Below are positions 44,641-55,454 of a stretch of DNA of 64,000 bases, in pieces. A program made the position numbers and the translations under genes. Below the pieces are notes generated by a model that saw only the letters and a list, made by a program, of their open reading frames with translations, did not search any database and had not been told where the DNA came from. How positions within the stretch are numbered: position 1 is the first letter of the stretch; each line of letters opens with the position of its first letter. The DNA is from Codonopsis lanceolata (taxonomy: Eukaryota > Streptophyta > Magnoliopsida > Asterales > Campanulaceae), in NCBI GenBank assembly GCA_013146195.2, contig CM028382.1, positions 53,412,430 to 53,476,429 of the forward strand. The letters are read 5' to 3'.

Positions 44641-44959
44641 TGAAAGATTTTAGAGCAAAAAAAAACACGGAAAGTCAGGGAAAAAGAAAAAAATGGCGCA
44701 TGTGGAGAATCCCACTATCTTGGTTCTCTTGATATTTTTCCAATATATACAACATTGCATTGAGTTACTAGAGACTAGAGTTACCTAAGATAAAAGATTT
44801 TCCTAATCAATCTATTTTACTGACTAAGCATAATTACATAGACTAGCCTAATCTAGAAGTATATACACCAGCAAATACAAACAATTATGTTATGGACTTG
44901 GAGAAAAAATAGGACATTATATATGTTTACGTGGTTGGACTGTTCGAAAATGGTTTATA
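44641..44959 (-). repeat. C3 5' LTR
   Basis: Shares GTGGAGAATCCCACTATCTT, CTAGCCTAATCTAG-like and GGACATTATATATGTTTAC blocks with the 3' LTR, but with many substitutions and indels. Formin intron sequence resumes to its right. Confidence 0.75.
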
Positions 44960-45180
44960 AGTTCTTACTACCATTTTGGATAACATATCTCTTCAGTTTC
45001 CCTTGCGTCTTTGTGCAATATTATAGTTGTCTCTTGGAAGGTTCTTGATTCCTATTCAGGTGACAATGCTTCACTGCAAGTTGAAGAGTGTATAATTCAA
45101 GTTTAATGGTGCTTTTCAATAGCAAAAGAGTGGAAAGAAAATTTACTATATAGTGTTTCTTAACATTTCTTTTCTTTCAG

Positions 45181-46678
45181 TGCTATAAAGGTGACAAGGA
45201 AATGCTTGGAGAATGTGAACAGGTATTTCAGTGTCAATCAAGATTGAAGTTAGTGCAGAGCGTATTTTCTCACATGCCAAACTTTGTGGTTCATTGCTTT
45301 TCAGTTTTTTATGGAGTTGATGAAGGCCCCACGAGTTGAGGCCAAGTTAAACCTATTATATTTCAAGATACAATTTTCTAGTCAGGTATATTATTTTGGT
45401 CTTCGTATCTATTTTGTTCGACCATGCATACTGATATTACTGTTGGCTGCTTATGCTTAAATTTTTAAAATTGTCAGATGAATGTCTTGAGACATGATCT
45501 GACTACAATCAATGATGCTGCTAGAGAGGTACTTTAATTTGGTGATTAGAATTCTTGAATTTTAGTAGTCCACTCTCGACTAAGCCTTGTTCCAACTACT
45601 TGGGATCAGCTGGCAAGGAGTCCAAAAGAATTTGCGCTAGCTCAGCCTACTTAATTTCTATTGCGGTAATGGAATCCACAAAATTGCAGTGATAATGCAA
45701 ATAATTTCCTCGGTTGGAGGTACCACTGCCTATAGTTCAAGCATCATTATCTACATAATGGTTTATACTGAAGGAAATCCAAAGTTATGGTTTGTTTCTG
45801 CGTTTCAAATATGTGTTGCAGCATCTACCCGTGGATTAAGATTGGATAGCCTTCTCAAAGTGTCTGAGACTCATGCACCGAACAGGAAAACAACATTGAT
45901 GCATCATCTATGCGAGGTACACATGTCAAAACTCCTACTTGTAAAATCCTTGTTGAGTTTCATAATTATTTCAAAAATTTATAGAAAACGTGAACTATAT
46001 CCGATTACCAGGTGGTACCCTAAACTTTTTTACCCGACAGTAAATCCTATATACTATCATACTTGACACTTCACGTCATTTGGTTAATGACCAGGTTAAG
46101 ATTTAACAGAAAATTAAGCATGTGACCTGTACTGGTGTTTACGAATATTGTAAGACTAATACAGGCTTTTTATGTGTAATATGTAATAAAATCAAAATTT
46201 GTAGGATAACCGTATAACATAAACTTGCTTTCTCTTTTTTCCCTTCCACCAATGGCTTTACACTTGGTTACAAACCTCTCCCTGACAATCATTGTAGGCC
46301 TTAGGAAGTATTCCACAAATTATGCTGTGTCTTCTTTTGAATACTTGTGTACTGAAGCCAATCTTATTTATATCATAAGCTTCTTTGCGGAGAGATTCCA
46401 GATTCAGTTGGATTTTGATGAGGATCTTGTTCACCTAGAAGGCTGCCTACGGTATGTGCATATATTGCAAGTAGTATTCTTTGGGGGAGTTTCTGTAACT
46501 CATTGTGTTGAATTTGATTGCCGACTCCTAAACTTCTCTTTGTGATCAAACAAATTGTTAGATACAATGGATGCCTTTGACTGATAAAAAGAACCAAGTA
46601 CTTACGAGTCTTAAAAATGTTGAGCTGGAACTCACTGCTTCAGAGACTGATGGTGCTATTTCTGCCCGCTTCCGAGAG
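45181..46678 (+). pseudogene. Formin FH2 exons, middle part
   Basis: Exons: 45181-45222 (CYKGDKEMLGECEQ), 45305-45385 (FFMELMKAPRVEAKLNLLY), 45478-45528 (MNVLRHDLTTINDAARE), a damaged exon at about 45668-45715, 45822-45916 (RLDSLLKVSETHAPN), 46380-46451 (FQIQLDFDEDLVHLEG) and 46562-46678 (ASETDGAISARFRE). Most borders are GT-AG and phases agree. The exception is the exon near 45668: its acceptor reads TTGCGG instead of TTGCAGG, a one-base shift separates ESTKLQ from IMQIISSVG, and the conserved GNxLNxG segment of FH2 is missing. That loss makes actin-filament capping unlikely. A SINE-like fragment lies in the intron just upstream (45575-45640). Confidence 0.85.
45575..45640 (+). mobile_element. 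Au-like SINE fragment
   Basis: CTAAGCCTTGTTCCAACTAC followed by TTGGGATCAGCTGGC resembles the central conserved part of plant Au-type SINEs (AAGCCTTGTCCCAACTA...TTGGGGTCGGCTAC). Only this core is present. Confidence 0.5.
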
Positions 46679-46829
46679 GTGAGGAAAATAGATACAGATC
46701 TGTTAACCAGTACTGCATTGCATGATTGAAAAATGATAACAAGTATTGATGCATTAATAATGAAGGTTATGACATACACAATAGCGAAAATCTGCAGAAT
46801 CCCTTGTTTTTTATCACTTTTGGAATGTA

Positions 46830-47111
46830 TGTTAGGATCGAAAGGTAGTAATATGAGGATTATAAGTTCTGAATTTTATAGAGGAATAGAGTAGGAGATG
46901 TATAAGAGAAGGCTTAGAAATATATTTCACACATCTTGGCTATTACATCATGGCCATATTTATACTAGAGTGATGAACATTCTAGACTCAATCTCCTACT
47001 TTAACATTAACTAGAACATAAATAAGGGAAAACTAAAAGACACATAGGAAAACTATAAGACTTTGGAATGTGAAAAGAATGGCTGAATTTATCAGCACAT
47101 TAATCTCAATA
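46830..47111 (-). repeat. C2 3' LTR
   Basis: Nearly identical to the 5' LTR: I count about four substitutions and one 2-bp indel over about 282 bp. A TATA motif (AGTATAAATATGG on the minus strand) lies near 46953-46966. Confidence 0.94.
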
Positions 47112-48673
47112 CTCCCCTAATGTCTTTGCCACAACTCCAAGAAGCTCCTTTAATTTATGGAACTTTTCCTTGGGAAGCGCCTTTGTAAAGATATCTGCCA
47201 CTTGCTCCTCACTCTTGCAATAGTTGAGCTTGATCTCACCTTCTTCAATAGCGTCACGAATGAAATGATGTTTGATAGCAATGTGGTGAGTACGACTATG
47301 ATAAATTGGATTCTTCGACATAGCAACAGCGGATTTGTTGTCACAAAAAAATTGTAGTAGACTCCTTTTGAATCTCTCCAACATCTTCCAAAATTCTTCG
47401 CAACCATATAGCTTGAGAAGTAGCTATAGCGCTGAAACATACTCCGCCTGGCGGCGATGATTGAGCCACATTTTTGCTTCTTTGATGACCAAGAAAACAT
47501 ACTTGAACCAAGAGAAAATGCATAGCCGGATGTGCTTTTCATATCATCACCACAACCTCCCCAATCACTATCACAATAACCATATAACTTAACACTTGCA
47601 TTCTTCTCATACTTCATGCCAAAATTGGTAGTACCTCTAATGTATCTCAACACCCTCTTTGCTGCCCCAAAATGAATTTGACTCGGATCATGCATAAATC
47701 TTGTCAACAAACTTGCAGCAAACATTATGTCCGACCTTGTAGCCATAAGATACAACAACTTTCCAACCAAACTTCTATAAATAGAGGCATCAACCTTCTT
47801 TGCATCATCATCTTTCAACAACTTCTCATTCATAATGAGAGGTGTTTCCGTAGGATTGCAATCATCCATACCAAACTTCGCCAAAATATTTTCAACATAT
47901 TTCTTTTGACAAAGAAACACACCATCTTCTTTTGATAAATCTCCATACCAAGAAAATGATATAGCAATCCCATGTCATTCATCTCATATCTTTTCATCAT
48001 ATCCTTCTTGAACTCAAAGATCATTTTCTCATTGTTACGGTATAAAGCAAATCATCAACATAAAGAGCAACAATAAGAATAGAGTTACCTTCGGTCCTCA
48101 CGTCAAAGTTGGCTCACTTTTGCTCTTTTGGAACCCCTTTTGAACAAAATATGAGTCAATGTTGTTGTACCAAGCACGAGGTGCTTGCTTCAACCCGCAC
48201 AATGCCTTCTTCAACTTGTACACCTTCTCTTCTTTTGCCTTTTTGTATGAAACCTTGTGGCTGCTCCACATAGATCTCTTCCTCCAATTCTCCATTCAAA
48301 ACGCAGATTTGACATCCAATTGATAAAGCTTCCATGATTTTTGGGCTGCTATGGAAATGATAGCTCTAATCGTATCAAGACAAGCCACCGGTGCAAATGT
48401 TTCATTGTAATCAATTCGTACATTGTGTATAGCCTTTAACAACCAACCTTGCCTTCTTTTTGTTGATAGATCCATCCGATTCAGCTTTACCTTGAACACC
48501 CATTTCACTCCAATGATCTCCTTGTCATTCGGCTTCTCAACTAGCTCCCAAGTCTTGTTCTTCTCTATGGCATGAATCTCTTCTTCCATGGCTTTTCTCC
48601 AATCTTCCTCCTTGTCAGCTTCTTCAAAATTTTCGGGCTCCAGACACAAAATTGCATCTTTCATAAATATCAC
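47106..48673 (-). pseudogene. C2 reverse transcriptase and RNase H
   Basis: Minus strand. RT starts with DWRKAMEEEIHAIEKNKTWE and VKWVFKVKLNR (48400-48640), then NETFAPVACLDTIRAI and YQLDVKSAF (48296-48420), YKLKKALCGLKQAPRAWY (about 48160-48240) and YVDDLLYT (about 48045-48066, catalytic motif intact). RNase H is at 47150-47920: YGYCDSDWGGCGDDMKS and, in another frame, FCDNKSAVAMSKNPIYHSRT and KHHFIRDAIEEGEI. At least four frame changes (near 48296, 48100, 48030 and 47490) break the chain, although the LTRs are almost identical. Confidence 0.9.
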
Positions 48674-48689
48674 TCAAATCCATCAATCT

Positions 48690-49662
48690 TATTGGGTTTT
48701 GGGAGAAGATGAACTTGATCTTGGACTTGAACTTGAACTTGCCGAAGAGCTAGAAGATACATGTGAAATTTCTAGGTGGACTTGAATGAACTTCAACCTC
48801 ACCATTTTCTTCTTCAAGATCTTCATCATCATCATCATCTATAGGACCTATACTCTTCTCGAATTTTTTGTTCTTCCAATCCCAAGAAGCATTCTCATCA
48901 ACCAACACATCTCGGCTAATAAGAACTTTGTTGTCTTTCAAGCTCCAAACTCTGTACCCTTTTGACATGGTACTATACCCAATAAAGATACATACTTCAC
49001 TAGCTTCATCAAGCTTCCTTCTCTTTTGTTTTTGGAACTTGAGAATAACAAATACTCCCGAACACCTTCAAGTGCCTCAAGGATGGCTTTCTCCCACTCC
49101 AAGCTTCAAATGGAGTTTTGTTGTACAAAGCTTTTGTTGGACTTCTATTAATCAAGTACAATTGTATTCACGGCTTCACCCCAAAACTCTTTGGCAAACC
49201 CTTTGCATGAAGCATAGACTTTCCCATTTCTTCCACCGTTTGATTCTTCCTTTCGCTTACTCCGTTTTGTTGAGGAGTATAACGAACAGTGAGCTGCCTA
49301 TCAATGCCTTCATCTTCACAAAACTTGTCAAATTCATTGTTATTATATTATTTTCCTCTATCACTTCTAAGGAATTTAATAACATGACCACTTTGTTTTT
49401 CAACTAGAGCTTTAAACTTCTTAAAAATATAAAACACCTCAGATTTTTGTCTCATGAAATAAACCCAAGTCATGCGAGTATAGTCATCAATAAAAAGAAT
49501 GAAGTATCTATTACCGCCATGAGTTGGATTCTCCATAGGACCACACACGTCGTATGAATCGCTCCAATTTTTCCTTGGCACGCCATGCACCGCCTTTTGG
49601 AAAAGATTGTTGATGATGCTTCCCAAGAGCACATCCTTCACAAACTTCATGGATCTCCTCAA
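48690..49662 (-). pseudogene. C2 integrase
   Basis: Minus strand. The core domain (49348-49662) contains [20 protein letters not shown] with the first catalytic Asp region, and [10 protein letters not shown], where the second catalytic Asp lies. Towards 49100-49340 are the third-residue region and the conserved end in broken frames. The 48750-48968 frame gives the C-terminal KGYRVWSLKDNKVLISRDV, the usual Copia integrase end before a variable acidic linker (DDDDEDLEEEN). Frameshifts separate the parts. Confidence 0.87.
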
Positions 49663-51187
49663 TTTTTGGAAGGCCTTGAACCATGTTCTTTTGTTGAAGT
49701 AGCTTGAGGCTATGAAAATTCAAGTGCCTAAGCCTTTTATGCCACAACCACGAATTTTCAAGAATGTGAGCTTTTAAAGCTACATTTTGAACATACTTGA
49801 AGACAAGTGGGAAACTCTGGTTTCTCTCCATCTTGATAGAAGCAACCAATTCTTGTGCACCATTTTTATCATAAATCATGCAACATTTATCTTTGAAATT
49901 CACCATGTATCCATGCTCCACAAGTTGCCCAACACTCAATAAATTTTGATCCAACTCCGGAACAAGTAAAACATCATGAATTAACTTCGTACCTTTCTTC
50001 GTTTTGCACACGAATCGCACTTTCCTTGCGCCTTTGCCAATGCTCCATTGCCCATCTTTACTTGTGAGTCTATGGAAGTATTCATAGCCACAAAAATTGA
50101 TTTGTCTCTCGTCATGTGATTGCTACAACCGTTGTCCACGTACCACACATCTTTCTCATACTTGGTTGCACTTTGACAAGCATAGAACATGTTATCTTCA
50201 CCTTCTTTCTCCTCCAAGAAATTAGCTTTTTGCTGTGGTATTTTCACCCTACAATCCTTCTCTTTGTGGCCAAATTTTTCACACCGAAAACACTTCGGTT
50301 TACCCTTAAACCAACAATCTTCGGAACTATGGCTGTTTTTCCCACAAGTGTTACAACTTTGGGAAATCTTGGAATTTCCTCCACGAACAAAATTTTGTCT
50401 TCCTCCACCTCTTGAGCCTCTACCTCGACCTCTACCTTGGTCGCTACCATATCTACCTCCTCTAAATGACTCTACCATTCTTTGATCACTACTTTCACCA
50501 CTTTTCTCAACATCTTTCGAGCCAAAATTCAACTTAGATTGGAAAGCACTCTCATCAGATTTTTCAGAGTGTCTTTCTAATCTCTTCTCATGAGCCTTCA
50601 ACGAACCCATCAAATCTTGAACCATCAATGTAGAAAAATCTTTTGTTTCTTCAATAATGGACACCATACCATCAAATTTAGGAGGCAAACTAACAAGAAT
50701 CTTTTCAACAATTCTACTATCTGGGACAACTTTACCGAGCCCTCTCATTTGATTAATGATATTCATCATCCTTGTATAATAATCTTTAACAATTTCAGAA
50801 TTTTTCATTTTCAAATTCTCCAACTCTCTCCTAAAACTTTGAATATTAACATTTTTTACCTTCAAATCGTCTTGGAACTCCTTTTGAAGAATCTCCCATG
50901 CTTCTTTCGCCTTTGTTGCTCTCATAATTCTAGAAAACAACTCCTCTGACACACCTTGCAGTAGAAACGAAAGAGCCTTTGCATCCTTCTTTCGATTCTC
51001 CTTCAATTTCTTCTTTCCCGCATCCTCCAACTCTGCTACATCTTCGGTTCTTCAAACCCTCTTCAATATACTCCCACAAATCTTTGGAAATGAAGATTGT
51101 TTTCATCTTCACGACCCAGTGGTCATAATTCTCACCGAAAAATATAGGGATAGTTTCACTCGAGTTAGCCATTCTAGACTCACACAC
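49511..51187 (-). pseudogene. C2 gag, protease and integrase zinc domain
   Basis: Minus strand. Gag starts MANSSETIPIFFGENYDHWV near 51172 and shifts frame near 51030. The next 349-residue open stretch contains LSFLLQGVSEELFSRI, a long helical part, an RGRGRGSRGGG linker, and two zinc knuckles (CNTCGKNSHSSEDC; CFRCEKFGHKEKDC; one is usual in many Copia Gags). The protease motif WYVDNGCSNHMT has Asn where most have Ser (DSG to DNG), a likely inactivating change. After another shift near 50000 comes LLSVGQLVEHGY and the integrase zinc domain [18 protein letters not shown] with [10 protein letters not shown]. Confidence 0.9.
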
Positions 51188-51231
51188 TTTTGGATAATTT
51201 TTGGGATAAAACTACCTTCTACAGAACAGAA

Positions 51232-51243
51232 GCTCTGATACCA
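51232..51243 (-). other. C2 primer-binding site
   Basis: TGGTATCAGAGC on the minus strand, complementary to initiator Met tRNA, 2 nt from the 5' LTR. Confidence 0.92.
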
Positions 51244-51245
51244 CT

Positions 51246-51529
51246 TGTTAGGATCGGAAGGTAGTAATATGAGGATTATAAGTTCTGAATTTTATAGAGA
51301 GGAATAGAGTAGGAGATGTATAAGAGAAGGCTTAGAAATATATTTCACACATCTTGGCTATTACATCAAGGCCATATTTATACTAGAGTGATGAACATTC
51401 TAGACTCAATCTCCTACTTTAACATTAACTAGAACATAAATAAGGGAAAACTAAAAGACACATAGAAAAACTAAAAGACTTTGGAATGTGAAAAGAATGG
51501 CTGAATTTATCAGCACATTAATCTCAATA
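51246..51529 (-). repeat. C2 5' LTR with promoter
   Basis: About 284 bp. TATA motif AGTATAAATATGG on the minus strand near 51371-51384. The right TSD ATGTA follows at 51530. Confidence 0.93.
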
Positions 51530-51984
51530 ATGTAAGCTATACAATATTGTATGATTTACACCATGTTCAAAAAGTGAACTTCTTAACACAAAGTGCTATC
51601 TCACCTTATTTTTTCAATGTGGGATATGGCTTTCCATATTCCTATTTACTCTTCAACTAAAATATCAAGTTGCTCACACTAGGCTTTAATTTCTCATTGA
51701 CCCGAAACTGGTTTGAGAAAGTAAATTCACTAAGCTCGAGTTGAGTTCATGCGTTTAGTATGCTGACGAAAATTGATATTTAAGAGGGGTTTTTTTATTA
51801 TGAAATTGATAATTATTGAGAGCATTATGTAACTGATTCATTACAGTAGCGGGTTTATTGTTATTTGCCAATAAAACTTATGAATTTAAATGAAACATCT
51901 TACCACTAAGCCAGGCTTCCTTATTGATGAATGATACTGTTATTCAGCCAATAAACCAGTGAATTGTTGTACCCACCTTTTCAG

Positions 51985-52885
51985 GTCTTTAAGAGTTTCC
52001 TTGATACTGCAAAAGCTGAAGTAAAGTCGCTTATCTCGTTGTACTCTGAAGGGGTGAGTCCATTCTGAGGTTTTGGCTTTGTAAGTATCCAGATGGTCAA
52101 AAGCTTATTATGTCCTAAAAAGTTTTGACTGCCTTCCAGGGAAAAAGTGCAGACTCGCTTGCTAAGTATTTTGGGGAGGATCCTGCTCGAACCCCTGTTG
52201 AGCAAGGTTTGATTTCATTATTCATGATAAGGCATTTTTCCTTTTGTTTTTTATTAAATACTCCCTCAGTTCCGTGCAAAGAATCCTCATTTAAAAATCA
52301 ATTTTTTTTTTATGAAAATGACACTTTTAGTAGTCCATTAGTAATAAAGTGATATTTTTATTTTTTAATTTTTAAAAATAGACTCTTTAAATAAATCATC
52401 TCAAAATAAAATAGTTGACTTTTTACCCGAAACGAAGAGAGTAAGTCTTTCAGCTTTCTGTAGCCCTTCGTCTAGGTGTCGCAATATTTTATCTCATTCA
52501 TTAACATATACTCCCTTCGCTCTGGGTAAAAAGTTTATTATTTTATTTTGATATATTTCACTTAAAGAATCTACTTTAAAAAATTAAAATATAAAAATAT
52601 CATTTTATTACTAAATAGCTTCCGGTTTCAACTTTTCTTGGGTTTGCATGTGCAGTGACACATGCCTTGGCCTTATTTGTTAAGATGTTCAATAAAGCGC
52701 GTGATGAGAATGAACAACAGGCTGATGCAAAAAAGAAGAAATTGGAGATGGAAGCCCTAAAAGAACAGGGCGGTCAGCTTACGAGGAAGCTACGAGAAGA
52801 AAGAAAGTCTAACATCATCAGGCCTTATTTGGTTATTTTTATTTTTACTATATACTTTTCTTTTGTCATCTATTATTATGCTTAA
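51985..52885 (+). pseudogene. Formin FH2 exons, 3' part
   Basis: Exons 51985-52053 (VFKSFLDTAKAEVKSLISLY), 52140-52206 (SADSLAKYFGEDPARTPVEQ) and 52656-52885. The last encodes THALALFVKMFNKARDENEQ, then a lysine-rich coiled-coil-like stretch KKKKLEMEALKEQ and KLREERK, the end of an FH2 domain. It then runs into unrelated sequence with a short hydrophobic tail (IRPYLVIFIFTIYFSFVIYY) and a stop just before a Stowaway MITE. The YFGEDPAR motif is strongly conserved in plant formins. The exons themselves are open. Introns between 52207 and 52655 are AT-rich without other features. Confidence 0.85.
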
Positions 52886-52887
52886 TA

Positions 52888-54439
52888 TTCCATCCGTCCT
52901 AAAATTATCGTTTGGGTTGATTTGACACATGATTTAAGAAAACACATTTAACTGAATTATTAATATTAATTAAAAAAAATTGCGGGGCGATCCTCTTTTT
53001 CACGATTTAAATCGCTCAAGTCCGTTATTTTTATTTTTAACCGAAAAAGATCATTTTTAAAAAGAAATAACTATGTTATTCTTAATTAACGCTGAATGGA
53101 TGATTAGCACGTGAATCGCGGTGCATGCTTTTTTTTGTGATTTAAATATAAAGCGCAAGCATTAAATATTTATTTACCGCGCGCGATGTAAATATATTAA
53201 TTGCGATACAAAAACAAACAACCATAATAGAGCATATTAGCCTTTGCACTGTGGTATATAACTTCAATTTCTTTATTTAAATGTTACTGCGGTGTAAATT
53301 TTCTTATTTGGTAGTAGTATATAATTTTTTGATATATTTGTTTATAAACAATTCCCTTTATAAATATTAGTTGCACCGCGATTGATAAATATTTTAACAG
53401 TGATACACAATATATACATGTTATACTTTAATTTATGTATCAAAAATCATGAATGTTAACACTGATAAACCGTGATACAAAATATATATATGTGAACCAC
53501 AATACAAAATATTATATGCTTTACTTTCAATTTATGTATTAAAAAACATCGATATACATCAAAATATATCGAAATACATTGAAAATTTATGAAGTCGGGG
53601 AAGACAAGTCTGCATGGAGAGATCGAAGTATGTGAGAAATCTTCATTGTGAGAAATCTTCATAGATCAGCTCCATGTGGTTGTTTATTATCAAGTTGTTT
53701 CTCAAGTTTTATCATCAAGTTCATAAAGATGAAGGAAGATAAGAGATTTTTTTATCTAAGATTTGTATATATCTGAGAATCATAAAGCTTGAGAAGAAAC
53801 TTGATAATAAACAACAGATCGAATTTTAAATAAATCATATGGAGTGAGACGAAATAACAGTAAATAAGCTTGAGAAAAAATGACATTGAATATTTAAACA
53901 CGAATAAGGAAAAAGAAGGGTTGTTGTCATTGATTTTTGGTTGTTGATATACGTACTGGGTAGTTTGGTTCTTTTAATGCTGGCCATTGATATTCTGTTC
54001 ATTTATATATCGCGGTTCAAATAATATTGCACCGCGGTTCATATAATTTTCTTACTGTTGATAGTTCTGCACTACGGTATATAAATATATGAACCGCTAT
54101 GCATCTCGTCTTTATTCGTAGCACGACTCTTGCTCATTAAGGGTATTGCAGTCTTTTCGCATTCAAAAGTGGTCTTTTCCGGTTGAAAAAAAAAACTGAA
54201 GTGGAGAGGTTAGAAACTTCAAAAAGTGGATCGGCTAGAATATCTCCTTAATATTAGTTTGATCTGTAATTTACTTTAAAACACATGTATATGTGTAATG
54301 TGGCTCATAATTAAAGTATAATGAAAAAATAAAGGTAAAGTGATAATAGTGTTGTCCTAAAAAGGAAGGTTTAAAAAAAAACCTTATTTTGAGACGGACG
54401 AAAAATGAAAGTAGGACAATAATTTTGGGACTGAGGGAG
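52888..54439. mobile_element. Stowaway MITE, split by a Mutator-like insertion
   Basis: Left end TTCCATCCGTCCTAAAATTA and right end TAATTTTGGGACTGAGGGAG, flanked by TA (52886-52887 and 54440-54441). Internal motifs (GATTTAAGAAAACAC..., GTGGCTCATAATTAAAG) match the intact MITE at 21286-21543. The two halves are separated by 52969-54247. Confidence 0.8.
52969..54247. mobile_element. Mutator-like non-autonomous element
   Basis: 1279 bp flanked by identical 9-bp TTAATATTA (52960-52968 and 54248-54256). The imperfect terminal inverted repeats, about 100 bp, pair GCGATCCTCTTTTTCACG with the inverted GCCGATCCACTTTTTGAAG, and TTTTAACCGAAAAAGATCA with TTTCAACCGGAAAAGACCA. The interior has repeated TACAAAATATATATA and CACCGCGGT motifs, no transposase. 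Confidence 0.85.
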
Positions 54440-54599
54440 TATCATATATTTACTAAATTGTTTTTATTAAATATTTGAGGTGAATTCAGACGGGTCTACT
54501 TTAATAAGTTTTCAATCTCTAGAGTACCTTATGTATTTTGAACTATAAAAAGTCACTTTAAAAGGCAAAAAACTATTATACCCTTAATGAACCTAAGGC

Positions 54600-54965
54600 A
54601 CGTTATGGATAACTCACTAAAATGTACTGCACTGCATTAATATTTACACTGAGATGCATCAAATTTTGCACCATGATGCATCAATTTAATTAGCTAACTC
54701 AATTTTGTATCACGTTGTACCATTTTTTGCACCACGATGCATCAAATTTAATTATATAATCTAATTTTACATCGCGCTGCATCAATTTTTACATTATGAT
54801 GCATCAATTTAATTATCTAACCCAATTTTTTATTTTGTTGCATCATTTTTTGCACCACGATGCATCAATTTTAATTATATAATCTAATTTTACATCGCGG
54901 TGCATCAATTTTTGCACCTGATGTATCAATTTTAATTACTTAATCCAATTTCGCATCGCGCTACA
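54600..54965. repeat. Minisatellite of ~61-bp units
   Basis: About five units spaced 61-62 bp (anchors CCACGATGCATCA at 54671, 54732, 54793, 54855 and 54917). Each contains GCACCACGATGCATCAA and TTTTACATCGCGCTGCATC. The GCATCG-type core recalls the array at 20423 and the cluster at 58850. Confidence 0.85.
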
Positions 54966-55454
54966 AAATCATAATGAAGCAAACCTTTATGTTCTCTATC
55001 TTCTTCTTCTTTGTCCTCTATCGTAAACCTTCTTCTTGTTCCTCCTCATCTGTCTTCGTTTTCACTCAAAAATCCTTCAATCTAGCACAAGTCAATTGCA
55101 GTTTCTTATTTATTGAATAGAACAAATTGTTTGTCTTTTAGGGGCATTGCCCCCCTCATTCCCCACGACCTGATCTGACAGGTTGATCCCCGTTTCGTTA
55201 CGTAACAATCGTGATTTTAGAACTTCAAAGTGTTAGCTAGTGTGGAAGAAAACGATTAGAGCATTTTAGGAACAAAATTCCAAAAATTAACTTTAGCACT
55301 TGAAAAAAAGTAGCGAAAAAATGTATGAGAATAGGTACCCGCGAACAATTTCTCAAATTTTTTATCAGGGATTAACCTACAATTCGGGTATTGCTAAAGA
55401 AAAGAGAAAAAAATGATAATTAAAAAAAAACAACAAAGAAAAAGCAGAGCATAA
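54966..55454. other. Unassigned, with a small palindromic GGGGCATTGCCCCC
   Basis: No gene recognised. The motif AGGGGCATTGCCCCCCT (55140-55156) has a relative, GGGGCAATTCCCC, near 58695, beside the other GATGCA cluster, so both places may derive from one repeat family. Confidence 0.4.

Larger units (their letters stand above)
26587..44959 (-). mobile_element. Copia element C3, split by nested insertions
   Basis: Minus-strand Ty1/copia element inserted in the formin intron. In element order: 5' LTR 44641-44959, primer-binding site 44629-44640, gag 43645-44628, then after two nested elements zinc knuckle and protease (about 30560-30924), integrase (about 29214-30360), RT and RNase H (26940-28960), polypurine tract (26930-26945) and 3' LTR 26587-26929. 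Subtracting the Helitron, C1 and the solo LTR leaves about 5.15 kb, the normal size of a Copia element. LTRs are clearly diverged and no clean TSD was found, so the insertion is old. Confidence 0.85.
46830..51529 (-). mobile_element. Copia element C2, structurally complete
   Basis: LTRs 46830-47111 and 51246-51529 are flanked by the perfect TSD ATGTA (46825-46829 and 51530-51534). Primer-binding site TGGTATCAGAGC is at 51232-51243, 2 nt from the 5' LTR. Polypurine tract CATTAGGGGAG is at 47112-47122. In element orientation the LTR reads TATTGAG...CCTAACA, so its first dinucleotide is TA, not TG. The element is 4.7 kb in a formin intron, with gag, protease, integrase, RT and RNase H in Copia order. 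Confidence 0.94.
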
